The position numbers were made by a program, and so were the translations under genes. A DNA stretch of 64,000 nt from Ophthalmolycus amberensis (Eukaryota > Chordata > Actinopteri > Perciformes > Zoarcidae). Of this stretch, positions 12,301 to 23,164 are shown in pieces (position 1 is the first letter of the stretch; every line of letters starts with the position of its first letter). A model generated the notes under the pieces. That model saw only the letters and a program-made list of their open reading frames with translations, was not told where the DNA came from and ran no database searches. The DNA lies in contig JAFEUB010000786.1 of NCBI GenBank assembly GCA_024529925.1, forward strand, positions 62,001-126,000. Reading direction: 5' to 3'.

Positions 12301-12840
12301 ATGTCACAGTTTCCTGAGGTATTCATGAATTTGTCGGGGGGGGGGGGGGCTTACATGCGAAAAACATCCTCTAAAAATCCTACAAAGATCATTTACAATA
12401 TCTTTATGACTTTCTTTAATTTCAGTAATTGTGTTATTCATTTTTTTTTAAAACATTCAACCTGTAATGTCCTAAACTCTTTCTATTTCTTCATGACTTA
12501 CTGTTGAGTAAATGTGCGTGCGGCCTTGCATTGAAATTTGCAGGTTGCTAAAACTTTCGTGTTTTGATGTGACACGAATTATGACATGAAAGTCCCCACA
12601 ATGCTTTGACTCCGACAATGACAGAGAGCATCACGGTCTGCTGTTGATCCCTTTTATCCCCCATTGAGACAACCCCTGTTTTAAATGAGAAAGAAGGTAT
12701 TTAAAGGTCAAAGTTGAATCGTGTTGGATTTTTATTTTTCAGGTCATTCTCACCGAGTCCTGCACTTGGCCGTAAACCCTGATGGCACTCAGATTTTCTC
12801 AGCTGGAGCAGACCAGCAGTTTCACATCTGGGACGTGTGA
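340..12840 (+). CDS. cdc20b: CDC20B, cell division cycle 20-like WD40 protein; host gene of the mir-449 cluster
   Basis: Eleven coding exons with in-phase GT-AG joins: 340-372, 7035-7242, 7992-8053, 8471-8522, 8846-8962, 9890-10107, 10264-10358, 10491-10719, 11448-11573, 11934-12057 and 12743-12840, giving 453 aa. Exon 1 supplies only 11 residues and ends exactly in phase 0 with exon 2; no in-frame ATG exists nearer to exon 2, which supports this start. Residues 12-145 form a low-complexity N-terminal region. From about 146 the chain is a WD40 propeller with blades such as ALGSSVYIWN, LWDVEHKRN, SGSTEGLLRIW and the closing FSAGADQQFHIWDV. The block MGWCPWQ is shared with mammalian CDC20B. The protein stops right after the last blade, so the APC/C-binding Ile-Arg tail of true CDC20/CDH1 is absent, as in mammals. 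Intron 1 contains three microRNA hairpins and antisense gpx8. The short exon 1 is the least certain part. The family is linked to multiciliogenesis. Confidence 0.93.
800..878 (+). ncRNA. mir-449/mir-34 family hairpin 1 (449c position)
   Basis: The putative 5p mature RNA starts at 813 with TGGCAGTG and runs to about 834, carrying the miR-34/449 seed GGCAGTG. A basal stem pairs 800-812 with 866-878. The mature region then pairs with the sequence just inside 866, with internal loops, closing over a loop near 836-845. It is the first of three hairpins in cdc20b intron 1. In mammals miR-449c, b and a sit in the same intron in that order. Pairing was worked out by eye, so the exact Drosha and Dicer ends are approximate. 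Confidence 0.75.
973..1140 (+). repeat. Partial TTAA-type short inverted-repeat element
   Basis: It begins with TTAAAGGGACAGTTCACCCC, the terminal sequence of a short non-autonomous element. It shares internal sequence with the fuller copy at 11578-11857 (a gggtcacgattt...gctgtgg segment and then ...caaaacaat). The right terminus is missing here. The TTAA start suggests a piggyBac-like MITE, which is inference. It lies between mir-449 hairpins 1 and 2. Confidence 0.5.
1214..1278 (+). ncRNA. mir-449/mir-34 family hairpin 2 (449b position)
   Basis: The mature candidate is 1220-1242 and begins AGGCAGTGTAATGTTAGCTG, matching the miR-449b/miR-34b,c type start and seed. AGCTGA (1235-1240) pairs perfectly with TCAGCT (1252-1257) around an 11-nt loop. 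Continuing outward, 1234-1218 pairs with 1258-1274 with about five mismatches, then 1217-1215 with 1275-1277. This is a typical pre-miRNA with 5p dominance. The position in cdc20b intron 1 and the same strand support the call. Confidence 0.85.
1311..1338 (+). repeat. 28-base poly-C tract between mir-449 hairpins 2 and 3
   Basis: Uninterrupted C from 1311 to 1338, in the intron between two microRNA hairpins. Such a tract can form i-motif or G-quadruplex structures and is prone to assembly error, so its exact length is uncertain. Confidence 0.9.
1520..1586 (+). ncRNA. mir-449/mir-34 family hairpin 3 (449a position)
   Basis: The mature candidate runs from 1525/1526 to about 1548, beginning AGGCAGTGTCTTGTTAGCTG. 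It carries the miR-34/449 seed, and the rest is close to both miR-449a and miR-34a. AGCTGG (1541-1546) pairs with CCAGCT (1560-1565) around a 13-nt loop. Outward, 1535-1527 pairs with 1571-1579 with one mismatch, and 1524-1522 pairs with 1582-1584. It is the last of the three hairpins before the 3' end of antisense gpx8. Confidence 0.87.
1690..1970 (+). repeat. Dispersed repeat A, copy 1, with a CTCF-like motif
   Basis: This roughly 280-bp block is closely similar to 4893-5215 and, in reverse, to about 47740-48045. Shared landmarks are ctctctactgaccagcaggg, gtctatgagaaaatgactc and tgtgattgacaggtcgct. At 1750-1763 it carries CCAGCAGGGGGCGA, which resembles the core CTCF site. It belongs to no family I can name, and no coding potential is seen. 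Confidence 0.7.
2670..4526 (-). CDS. gpx8: Glutathione peroxidase 8, type II ER membrane protein
   Basis: Three coding exons, 4323-4526, 3900-4161 and 2670-2833 (204+262+164 nt), give 209 aa, the length of human GPX8. Residues about 19-36 are a hydrophobic signal anchor near the N-terminus, with the thioredoxin-fold peroxidase domain behind it. The peroxidatic residue is Cys79 in VASHC, not selenocysteine, so no SECIS is needed. FPCGQFG (about 106-112) replaces the usual FPCNQ, and WNFWK (164-168) is the conserved Trp-Asn block. The C-terminus is KRVEL, a diverged KDEL-like ER retrieval signal. The start is favoured by a good Kozak context (CAAGATGG). GPX8 uses peroxide made in the ER, for example by ERO1, to support oxidative folding with PDI partners. 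The gene is nested antisense in cdc20b intron 1, as in mammals. A weak ATTAAA polyadenylation signal lies at 2306-2311. Confidence 0.96.
4533..4551 (-). repeat. Poly-C tract in the gpx8 5' leader
   Basis: There are 19 consecutive G on the + strand, read as C in the gpx8 mRNA, six bases upstream of the start codon. A C-tract this close to the start could bind poly-C-binding proteins or form unusual structure. Its length is likely polymorphic. Confidence 0.85.
4893..5370 (+). repeat. Dispersed repeat A, copy 2, with a CTCF-like motif
   Basis: Same family and orientation as 1690-1970, and longer at its right end (reaching a TGACGTCA-containing segment near 5341). The CTCF-like CCAGCAGGGGGCGA is conserved at 4951-4964. 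It lies between the gpx8 promoter and the hAT element in cdc20b intron 1. Confidence 0.7.
5549..6665 (+). mobile_element. hAT (Charlie-like) element with transposase remnant
   Basis: Terminal inverted repeats are CACATGTGTCAAACTC on the left and GAGTTTGACACCCCTG on the right. They are flanked by a perfect 8-bp target duplication GCCTATAG (5541-5548 and 6666-6673), diagnostic of the hAT superfamily. At 1117 bp it is too short for an intact transposase. It holds a fragment similar to the N-terminus of the Charlie8/GTF2IRD2 transposase family. It is inserted in cdc20b intron 1. Confidence 0.88.
5756..6085 (+). pseudogene. Degraded hAT transposase N-terminal fragment (GTF2IRD2/Charlie8-like)
   Basis: From ATG 5756 the frame begins MSTKRKIDAEGRKCNERWE and contains VCLLCYE. 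After a frameshift near 5870 it continues with SCRHFDTKHGAKF. Together these look like a BED/zinc-binding start with Cys pair and His residues, followed by a coiled region typical of Charlie8-type transposases, which also gave rise to mammalian GTF2IRD2. The frame is broken and the DDE catalytic domain is missing, so no function is expected. Confidence 0.6.
11578..11857 (+). mobile_element. TTAA-flanked short inverted-repeat element (MITE) in cdc20b intron 9
   Basis: The left end TTAACGGGAGTTTACCCCCA and right end GGGGTGAACTGTCCCTTTAA are imperfect inverted repeats bounded by TTAA (11578-11581 and 11854-11857). It is related to the fragment at 973. The TTAA target suggests a piggyBac-like non-autonomous element. 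Its left TTAA begins four bases after the exon 9 splice junction, so element and splice donor touch. Confidence 0.6.
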
Positions 12841-13540
12841 TTGCACAACATCACTGAAGGTGGACGGTGAATGTCGGAGACCTGTGTGAAACCTGTGTCT
12901 ACACATACAAGAAGCTCTCTTTTCTTGGTAATGTCATTGTGTGGAGAATGCACATTTCCTGTCCCCTGCTCTGAGCTCACCACAGGAAGAAGCTAACAAA
13001 CCACAGTCAAACTTAACGTACTTTACGTAAAATGACACATTAAGAAGTTCCTTAAATTATACACAATATATTCCTTTTATTTCGTTTTTAGCTATGGATA
13101 AGTTTCTTTTTTTTTTGTGATTGAAATATGCACAACAGGGCATTCATGTGAGGAAAGTACAGGAAATACTTCCAATGGACTGAGTGGCTCAGTCTATGGC
13201 ATCAACATAAAAAGACTGCAGGGAGGTTGTGTGTGAAGAATAGTAACAATGATAATAATGATTTAATTTCAAGCAAGAAGCAGAAAGTGCTTTCCTGTGC
13301 AGGGAGACAGCATAAAAAAAAATCACGCCTTTAAAATCAACAGCATTAGACATAAAACCATCCAAAATTCTGTAAACAAATAATTCTGGTCAGACAAGAA
13401 GGCGCCAAGAAATCGTAATCCACCACAAATGTGTTTTATGGTTTGAAGGCATGGTTTTCAAAGCCGAGACAGTGACCAAAGACTAACTCGAGGATTGCCA
13501 AGAATGGCGTTAGCTCGTTCTTCTCTTGAATTGAAGGGTG
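12841..13540. other. cdc20b 3' flank, no further gene seen
   Basis: This AT-rich stretch after the cdc20b stop must include its 3' UTR. No clear AATAAA was found close by, so the transcript end is not placed. Confidence 0.4.
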
Positions 13541-15120
13541 GCGACCCTCAACGTGGCGACAGCTGAGCCGGCATCTAGCAGCTAGCGGTGTTAACGGCGC
13601 AAACTGCGGCAAAAGTGCTGACAGAGCTAGCGGTGTTTACCTGAGGGGAATCGGGAGAGTTGGGTGCTCCGCATCCGCGACCCGAACGACGGCTTTGTTG
13701 GCTGTAACCGGGATGCACCGCCATGCAGAGTGGTGGACACGACCTAGCCAGCGGGGCACGCTCACATGCCACTAACGTGCATTAAAGGCATGCACGGCAT
13801 GTCAACAAATCAAGGAGAAGCTCGGATTACAACCCACACAGAGGGAGAGCGATTTCGTTCTCTGCTCAGTTAGACATTACCCCACTCTTTACATAGCTAA
13901 TACTTGTTTGTTGCAATCTGAATACTCTGAATCAGTGGCGGCTGGTGGAAAATTTTCTAGGTAGGGCCATCCTATCAATTTCAGCAAACATCCCAGTATG
14001 ATTTAATGCAAAAAAATGTAAGTATCAAACATGCATTATTACTTGGCAGTTAAATATTTAACATTTATTCCAACACGAAAAAAAGCAGTAAATAACACTT
14101 ATATAATATAATATAATATAATATAATATAACATGTTTATTTATTGAGATGCCCCTATGGACCTTGTTATAGGAGGTAAAGATCAGGAGAAGTAAACATG
14201 AAGTGTAATTATGAATACTGATGTTAAATTAAGCTATATATGTTTTCACTGTTAATTTAACATCTCTATTACGTTGTATGTTATGTTGATGCCTCCATGA
14301 CCAAGTTAAGCAGATGAGACTGAGGACTATGTAGAAGAAAAGATGTTCACTTTGTCTAATATGTAGCTTGACAGAGTTCTCCATGTGTGTCCTGGTGTTC
14401 TCATGTTTCCTTACCTCCTCATCCCTCACTCCCGTAACTGCCCGTGCTGGATCCGTCCCCGTTGTTTTAAAAAGCTAAATAAATTATTAGCATGACGTCA
14501 TCCAGCTAGCCAAACCTGTCTGGTGTACAGCTAGTACAGAAGCTTCGCATGCACTGCTTCCCTTTCCAGCTAGTCTGCTGTCTGATTGTGAGGTCAGGCT
14601 GATCTGATATCAGCTCTTTGGCTGCAGAATCTCCGCCAAAGTTCTCCTCTCAAACGGGTCTTGGAGGAGTAGTGCTCGCCTGTAGAGACTTCTCCTGACG
14701 AGAACGCGCAGCGAGGGGGGCCAGATCGTTTTGGCCCCACTCTGAATCTATTTGAGGGCGCTGATTGGCTAAATTGTATGTCACTCATTTATATCTTTAA
14801 TCAGCAATTGGCTAAACTGCTTTATAGACTCGCCTCTTTTGGGCCAAAACTATTTGGCCCCCCTAGTTCTCAGACGTATCGTGCACACAGGCGGAGAGGA
14901 CGAGCAGGAAAAGCATATATTTTGCGCAGATATCATATTTTACACACATTACTGGGTACATTCCATAGTTCAAAAACACAAATATTGACAATTTGTATAA
15001 TTTATGATTCTTATAATTTTATTTTTATTTATTTTTTTGTGTGGCTCATGGTGGGGCTAGGCCCCATGGCCCTCTATTGACCAGCCGCCAACTCTGAATC
15101 CTGTATATTGCACCTTTAAC
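13540..15120 (-). repeat. Dispersed repeat B, copy 1, interrupted by a hAT element
   Basis: Read on the - strand, the two flanks (15092-15120 and 13540-13932) join into the same repeat found on the + strand at 55039-55320. Landmarks are taaaggtgcaayatacagga, gctctgtcagcacttttg and gccggctcagc near its end. The hAT at 13933-15091 sits inside it. The family is unknown to me. Confidence 0.6.
13933..15091 (+). mobile_element. Non-autonomous hAT element, family hAT-X copy 1
   Basis: Starts CAGTGGCGGCTGGT and ends with the inverted form ACCAGCCGCCA, with the last bases eroded. It is flanked by the 8-bp duplication CTCTGAAT (13925-13932, 15092-15099). The 1159-bp body is nearly identical along its length to 61531-62712. 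No transposase frame is present. An internal segment around 14718-14865 contains an inverted pair of GGCCAAA-like blocks and two copies of ATTGGCTAAA. Confidence 0.88.
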
Positions 15121-18100
15121 CTAATTTAAGCAGCCTATCTGGACAGTAAAAAGTCAGAAATACACCCTTTAAAGCCTTGTATATGATGATGTATTTCATA
15201 ACCAGTGCAAAGGGGCTCCGGGGAACTTCTAATGCAATTTCTCATTCACAATGCTACTTGTGTAACTTGTAAAAATGATGTTAATGTTTTGTTCCATGTA
15301 TATTATCCTTTCTTTCTAGCTAACCTCCTGTGATATGTAACTAAATAAACATCGTTATATGTGCCACTTTGATCAACTAAATAAATTATGGGGGCTTGAT
15401 TCCCTCTATTTATCAGGTGTATGTGTTTTTGCTTGACATGTACTGAAAATGTGTCACTTCCAACGATCTAACAGCTAAATAAAGTACATGTCAATAGATG
15501 CAAAGTACTCTTGGCAGAGATGTGTGTTGAAAGATTTCAAGTGTGCAACCAGACAAGACTTCAGAGAAAAGTACCTGTGGTGAAGACTTCCTTTAAAAAA
15601 AATAAAAAAAAGACCCCCGTGGAATGCGATACTTCATTTAGTTAAAATGTGCAGACACGGACGCGACAAACATTTGAGGTCTGTCACCACAAGCATCTAA
15701 TTCTCAAAGACTACACCACGACACTGAAGTTCAGCAAAGACACACATGCACTGGTGATTAGATGCAGAGTCATGAATGTGAAAAAACTAAACTTTTCAGA
15801 AAATTATAGAATAGAAAACACAAAATAGAAAACTCGAGATACATTATCCCTCCAACAGCACTGTACAGTGTCTATTCTGGCTAAAACTCTTGCTCTTTAC
15901 TTTATGCTTAAAGGTATTAAGTCCCAGGTCTTTTGTTGTTCAGTGATTTATGGACAAGTTGAAATCCCTCTTCTAATTCTGAATTTCTTAGTGTTTAAAC
16001 ACCTGCTTCTTTTCCATCTTTAATGTGAGCGTTTGATTGGCAGGCAAGAGGCATTGCACAGTCAATCATGCAACAATTTGGCATTATATCTAAACCCCTA
16101 CAATGGCCCATAAATCCAGAGGAAACTCAAAATCCTAAATTTGTAACTAAACTTTGGTCAATCCTTGCAAATGACACAGCTACACTAGTGTGGTGGCTGT
16201 CGATATGGCGATGTTGTACGGATGTTGGTTGGTTGGTCTGAAATATCCCAAAAGCTAATAGATGGATTGCGATGATTGTCATTTATGTCCCTCACAGGAC
16301 AAACTATAAGAACTTTGGTGGTCCTCTGACTTTTTCTCTTGCGCCACCATCAGGACAAAATTTCAATTTGTCCAGTATTTAAGATGATAACCAAAATACC
16401 CTAAAAACTAGCAAGTTCTATTTTGTGTTTACTGCTAGTTAGCAGACGTTGGCATGCTAAACTAAGGAGGTGAACATTATACCTGCTAAATATCAGCATG
16501 TTAGCATTATCATTGTGAGTGTTGGCTCAAAGCACCGCTATAAAGCTTCACAGAACAGCTAGCATGTCTGGAGAGTCTTTTTCATTTTTTAACTGTCACC
16601 GAGTTTTTAAAACATTTTAGGTAAATTGTGTTTTCTTTAACGCCGTTATTGGAGATATTATAATGCAGAGAGGACAGGAAACAAGAGAGAGAGAAAAGGA
16701 GAACGACATGCCACGAAGGTATTTTCACTTTACACAGTAAAGGCCAGGGTGCCAAAACTGCAGCAATTTTTAACAGGTGTTTGTTACTTCTGATGCTTTG
16801 CACTGTACAGCTAAAGCAAACCTGTTTTTTAAACAAAATGACAATCCAAGCAACAAAATGAGAAAAACTGACATTACGAAAGAAAAGAAAACCATAAAAA
16901 CACCATGAGAGACCTGCATCCGCTGTGTCTATTTGTGTGTCCACTGCAGCCCAAAATCTGGTTCCCAAAGTGCTGAACTGCTTCCAACTTCAGAATCGCG
17001 GTATGTCAATAACAGATTTACCAACAGGACAGAGAGTATAATTAATTATCAGTGACAGATACTCAGAAACACTGTTCATAAGGTCAGGATAGACAACACT
17101 CGTAGTTCTGTTAGCTGTTAGCGTATTAAGACTAGCGCCCCCTACCGTCCAGGGGCTGGTTAAGAGTAATGAATGAGGAGTCAGTAGGCAGTCGATGGCA
17201 GTATAAAACAGGCAATGAAAGGTGTTTTGAGAAAGCGTGAGTCACTGCAACCACGAGAGGTCGTTGAGAATGCCGCTGAATGTGAGATTAGCCGTGGACG
17301 GACACAGAGGTGCACAGTCACTCATGTATGCACACATGATCTCCCTCGACAGTATTTATGTGTTACATTTATCACCCTCTTGTCCACTACTACTGGAAGG
17401 CTACTTGATTCATTTTCTTACTTTCTCATTTCTGAAATATTGCCAGCGTCATACCATCACTCAGTGTAATCTCAGCCAATGTGTTATCATGGAGCAATGG
17501 AGCAAATGATCTTCCGTTGACTAATGAATGATTGTAGTGTCCATGTGGAAGACTTGCTTCAAGCTGGGAAACTGCTTTCAGGCTCTCCTTCTTCTCAAAA
17601 TGACGATGCACTGTAGGGTCAACAAAGTTCTCTATTATCTCTATGTATTTTAATTGTTAAACTAGGTGGCAGAGTTTGCACGACCAGCCTTGGAATTGCA
17701 AAGTTAAAGTTACTTTTTATCTTAATATGCAAACAAAGCCTCACACAGTATCCAGTTAGTTAGTTAGTTAGTTAGTTAGGCACAAGGTACGCAAATGTGA
17801 AATATTCAAGTGCTATTTATGTGAATGTGGCAGCAAATTCGGATAGTATTAGTCATATCATGGCATGGTATTTGGCATTACTTATATTTTGTTTGTTTTC
17901 AGTGTGTAATTTGATACAGTATTTAAATGTAGGGCCTATAATCACAGGCTGACTATATCAAGACAAATGATCATTATTTATTATTATCAGCAGTTGGATG
18001 TCTTGGACCGAAGGCAAAAATTCCCATTTCGAAACATGTTACGTTAGAAAATGTTATTTTCAAACATTTACAGTATTCTGATTCAAAATTAAATAATTCT

Positions 18101-19500
18101 CAGCTTTGAAAACGAAGCTAGGTCTAAAACACACGGTGATTCAGGCAATGCACATGTTTTACATAAAGAAAGTAGTGACCACAAATCTTTCCGTTCTCAT
18201 GTGTTTAGGTTTAATTCTATAAGATCTGGGGTGCATTCAGGATATTATATTATCACATTCTGTTTTGGGTTTTTAACAATATTTTATTCCACAGTAGAAA
18301 TGTGCTGTAAGTGCTGCTGCTGTGTTGCTTTCCTTGGTGGCTCATGTAACTACGAGTTATGTGAATAAATAAATACTATAAGATGGTTGAGATGATGACT
18401 ATATTTTGCTCATTTTAAGAAAATTAAAGCAAAAGCTCAACATTTTGTGAAATATGCTTTCTGGCAGAGAGTTAGTTGAGAGTTAGTAGAGATTCTTATG
18501 TCTACAATACATGTGAAGCTACAGCAGCTAGTTAGCAGTAAAATAACACATAGTTGATTTTACATAGCACATTTTAAGAGCTCATAGTTGATTTTACACT
18601 TCAGTGTTTGTGCGGGTTAAATAAACGGACAAACCATGTTAATTAGTAATCTAATTAACATGGTTTTTTAATCTGTGTAACTCTGCAATGGTAACATCCA
18701 GTCACAACACTAATCAGGTTAAATGGAACATATGACTTCTGATTCATCTACACAGTGACGGGAACAGAGACGATGGTCCAAATATTATGGATGTGACATC
18801 GGCAACATAAACGTTGGCAAGCGTACTTGCCCAAATGTTAATCTTAATTTAGCTAATTTATATAAGAAATCCAAACCTGATTTTAACAAATCTTTACTGG
18901 TTGTTGAATTGCACAAAAACTGCAATGAGATTGGTTTCGAAGTAAGTTGGTCAAACAACAAGGAGAACAAATTGACATTCATAACAAAAAGTTTTGTCAA
19001 AACAGAAGTACAGTTCAAAGTTGAATAAGCAAAGACAAATGTTTTGTCACATGCTCAGTCGATAAATAGCGTGCATGTGGCATAAATGCAACACCATAAA
19101 ATACAGCATCAGTTCCTCCAGCATTTAAGCTCTGAGTTATCTTTTTTTCTTTACCATTCACCTCCACTAGCCCTGTGTCAGCCGATATGATCCACTTTCT
19201 CATGATTTCCTCTGAATCATGACATGACGTTCATATCAACTCATAAGCGTAGCTGAGGGGCTTGTCAGCACACTCCAGTAGCTGGTGCACAGCGGGCCCA
19301 CCCATAGTAAACTGTCTGCACCCTGATGATGTGACCTGCTTCATGCACCACCCCACTAACTGTCAATAGCGTGGTACTGATTGAAAGACTGGGAAATGAC
19401 AAAAAAATGTCACCACAAGGCTTTTAAATGAAGATGCTATGCTTGCGATCATTCGCAGTTCTGCTGACTCATGCATCAGGCCCGGTCTGACCACATCCTT
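15120..19500. other. Intergenic region between cdc20b and granzyme
   Basis: No supported gene. It holds a copy of dispersed repeat D in reverse orientation (about 16200-16560, with a gctaacat-rich end), a TTAG/GTTA tandem at 17756-17779 and otherwise AT-rich sequence without splice-supported frames. Confidence 0.5.
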
Positions 19501-19511
19501 CCAGCCTAACA

Positions 19512-19518
19512 TATAAAA
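19512..19518 (+). promoter_or_regulatory. TATA box of the granzyme gene
   Basis: TATAAAA lies 74 bases upstream of the ATG, predicting transcription start near 19543 and a 5' UTR of about 40 nt, which suits a compact inducible immune gene. Confidence 0.7.
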
Positions 19519-19585
19519 GACGAGTGTGTGCATTGAGGTGAGCTTCAGAGCCTCCAGCGTCACATCAAAGAGAGAGAGAGAAGAA

Positions 19586-21505
19586 ATGTTCCGCCCGAGG
19601 GATTTCACTGTTTTTATCTCTTGTGCGGTCCTCCTCATCGTCCCGTCAAGTGAGTGACATGTTCTTCATCGCAGTCATTGACTTTGTGATATCCTCCTCA
19701 TTCATGCAAACTTTCAAAATTACAGTGCAGCTATTATTGACTAATTGATCTACTCTTTTTTTGTGGAATTACTGAACTGAGTGCTTATTCTGTTTTAGGT
19801 CATGGTTCTGAGATTATTGGTGGGAAAGAAGTGGAGCCCCACTCGCTGCCTTTCATGGCTTTGATGAAGATTCCAGTCTGTGGGGGGATACTGATCAACC
19901 CATCATGGGTCCTGACTGCTGCCCACTGTGCTGTGTAAGACCACCTTTATTTCTTACTGATGAAAGATTTTATGTTCTGGCAATTTAAACTCTTATAATA
20001 GTTTGAGTTTAAATTGAAAACAAAAAAACTGTTAGAATTTCCACACGCTCTGCTGTTATTTTATATTGAGCTGAATATTTGCTTTTTTAAGTAAATATCT
20101 AAGTTCTCACTAATCTTATCAGAGACACAAGCATTAAAGACTTACATTGATGTGAATGCTTTGTACACTGACATTTAAACATTGATGTATTTGTGTCTTG
20201 AGGATCAGATTTTGCCACATTTTGATACTAGTGTAGTATCCACAATGCTACGTATGGCAAAACAAGAAAAAGACATTTGTGATACTCCGTTTGAATTAGA
20301 CAACTCTTGGTTGTTGCACACCCTTGAAAGTACAGACAAAAGGAGGCTGATATTGGAGAGAACAATGTAGTGTGAAGGTGAACATAACAGTTTTATATTA
20401 GTCCATACCCACGTGTGTCAATTTTACAATTTTCATTTCATTAAACTCTTTATTCAACTACCACTGAAGTCCCACTGGGGGAAAAGCTATATCCTGACCT
20501 TACTATATTAAATAGAATATGCACATATAGTCCACACAACCGTGATGACGTCATTTTATCAATAATTTATGCACACTAGCATGTTAACTTGATAATAAAA
20601 CCTTGTTTCCTGCTCTTGCAGCATTAAGGAGGTGTCTCTTGGGGTGCACTCCATCAATAAAGACGAAAAAGACTCCCGGCAGGTCCGCAAGGTTAAGCAA
20701 AGAGTTCCTCATCCTTGCTATGATGCAACAGATAATGTCAATGACCTAATGCTGCTCAAGGTAAGGAAACATTCCCAGTATTCCCACCATATAGGAAGCA
20801 AAGATGCAACAATCTGCATAGGGAAGTCATTTAAAATGACTGAGGCAAACAGGCAGACATTGTGACACACATTCACGAAAACCAACTTCCCTTGTGCTGT
20901 GACTAGTGCTAAAGGCAACGTACAAGACGGTCAGCATCAACAAGTCCTATTTTTTTCTTCAAATTTCAGCTCAACAAACCGGTGAAGCAAACCCAGACGG
21001 TGAAATGGCTCCCGTTGGGCAACACCGTCAAAGACCCGCCGGCTGGCACCAGCTGTCTGGTGGCCGGATGGGGCAAAATGAACAACGTCGGACAAATGTC
21101 AGACGTCCTCATGTCCGTCAACGTGACCGTCATCGACCGAGTGAAGTGCAACTCCCCAGAATATTACGGCCTTAATCCCGTCATCACCAGAGGCATGATA
21201 TGTGCCGGTTCGGACGGTAAAAACAGGGCCGACACCTGTCAGGTGAGTGCGTTTTGAAAGTTTTTGTAGTGCAAGAAGAAACCACTGCCGTGACTGCCTT
21301 GTGTGTGAATAAAACATTACTTGTCGTGTTTTTATTATCTCTCTAGGGGGATTCAGGAGGCCCACTTTTGTGCGATGGAGCGCTAGTCGGTGTCACGTCT
21401 TTTGGAAAGAAGTGTGGCCTGATTAAAAAGCCCGGAGTGTATGCTTTCCTGTCAGAAAAACAACTTGTCTGGATCAAAAAGACCATCAAAAAGTCTGAAA
21501 TATAA
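19586..21505 (+). CDS. gzma: Granzyme A-like serine protease
   Basis: Five exons, 19586-19649, 19799-19934, 20622-20760, 20970-21242 and 21347-21505, join in phase to 256 aa, the usual granzyme length and intron layout. A signal peptide (about 1-22) is followed by a short activation peptide ending in Glu and then the mature start IIGGKEV, as in granzymes activated by dipeptidyl peptidase I. The catalytic triad is His in TAAHC, Asp in VNDLMLLK and Ser in GDSGGP. The S1 pocket residue six before the serine is Asp (DTCQGDSGG), predicting cleavage after Lys/Arg. HPCYD, NPVI and GVTSFG match granzyme A better than granzyme K, although the start EIIGGKEV also recalls granzyme K. Mammalian GZMA/GZMK also neighbour CDC20B. 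The product is expected in cytotoxic lymphocyte granules. AATAAA at 22023-22028 probably ends the transcript. Confidence 0.93.
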
Positions 21506-22022
21506 CAAGCCCCCCTTGTTAACTATACTTCTGTATTCTTGACCAAGTTAACCACTTAATGTCTATCTTTGTTTCTAGTGTATATGTACATTCACTTTGT
21601 CCTACTGCAGCCTGTACAAACGGGATTTACATCATAGGGATTTGTTTTCTTTCTAAAGCTGTACACCAAAGAGCTATCTCTTCTAAGATGAAAGCAAAAC
21701 ACCAAAGTGACATTATTTAAAAAGTCAACCAGAGAGATTCACCACTTCCTGCATCAGAAGCTTAAATTGTCTTTGAGTCTTCTGCTCAACTCTTGTGGAA
21801 AAATTTTGTTATAAAGGTTAATTCACGGGCAGGTGAATTATTATTTCCTCATTATTAATCCATATTATTAGCCTATGACTTGAAAAAACAAAACTAATGA
21901 CCTGTTATTTAATGTGTCTTTATTGTGTCGTTACAGTAGCTCTGAATTTCACACCTTCATTGCATCACAGATTTGTGTTTCAGTTCTCTGCTTTCAGGTC
22001 GCGTGAGATCAGTGTATATAAA

Positions 22023-22028
22023 AATAAA
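22023..22028 (+). terminator. Polyadenylation signal of the granzyme gene
   Basis: AATAAA about 520 nt after the granzyme stop codon. It is the first canonical signal downstream that I found. Confidence 0.5.
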
Positions 22029-22049
22029 CTTTGATGTCTTGGTATAAAC

Positions 22050-23160
22050 ACAAAAGAAAATGTTGTTTTTGTCTTTCGTCCTGCTATGTAGACGACGCTA
22101 AAACGCTTCCAACATGAGACGATTACAATAATGTCAACGCAAAGAACATGAAGTTATGAGCAGTAAAGAGACAAAAGAAATAAAAATAAACATCTTGCGG
22201 ATTGTGTGCTTACTCAGACCAGACCACAAGAGACAAATTCTCACAGTGTCTCTTAAGACCCCCTTACAGGAAACGTGCAAAACGTTGCATGAGTGACGGA
22301 GACCTTGACAGCGAACACACATTAAACACGTCCACATCCAGTAAAAGGAAATGCTTGCCATTGTAATCAAAGTTGACACAGTGACATTTTTGGGAAGGAT
22401 TATTCATCAGCTTCTTTGTCTCTCTTATCTTTGTTCTCTTTCATTCCCGTGAGCTTGAACGAGCCCATTTGTCTCTAGGCAATATTTGCTCCCCACTTTA
22501 AATTCTTGTGGGTTTGTCACAGAAGTCGGCTTAGCCTTCTACATCTACCGCATACACCCTCTTTATGACCTGGGACCTACCGTGCATGTGGAGCTGGAGC
22601 TCAGTTGTCATGCTACATCCCTAGGTGGAGCTCTCCGCTGCAGTAAGTGGTGCAGTAATATACAGAGAGGAGATTTCACTCAGCTGGTGGTCAATGTTAT
22701 ATCACTTTACAGAACTAAGAATTAGTCCTGTTGATAAGAGATAGATACATAGAAAAATACTTTTTTTTGTATTGTATTTAGATCCCCATTGGCAACTGTA
22801 AACAGAATGAATACCTGCTGTTTCCAATCCGTAGGTAAGCATCACACTGGTTCCCTCGACAAAAAGCCAATGGGATTTTTCACATTGGATTTTGGATTTT
22901 TACAGAAAATAAACTCTGTGGCAAACAAAAGTTTATGACACTTACTTAAATTTTGTTCAGCAAGATAATCTAATGAACACCACTTTTATGATATTCGAAG
23001 CTTGAATGCAATCGTCAGAAGTGAAAAAAAAAAAAAAACTAACACTGGGCTATAGAGGAACTAAATCAGGGACGCTCGAGCGTGAGTTTACACACAACAA
23101 GGCTGTGAAGATGTACTTGTCAGCTTGACGACGTTTTGTAGTCTCAATTAGCCACTTCAT
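22050..23160. other. Intergenic, no gene seen
   Basis: AT-rich sequence with a poly-A run near 23023-23037. Short open frames have no family resemblance and no splice support. Confidence 0.4.
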
Positions 23161-23164
23161 AAGA

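Noticed and set aside
13575..13772. Similar predicted peptides at 13575-13772 and 55090-55320 as a gene family
   Set aside because: They are two copies of a dispersed repeat, one split by a transposon.
20182..20370. Open frame in granzyme intron 2
   Set aside because: It falls between two exons that join perfectly without it and has no protease similarity.
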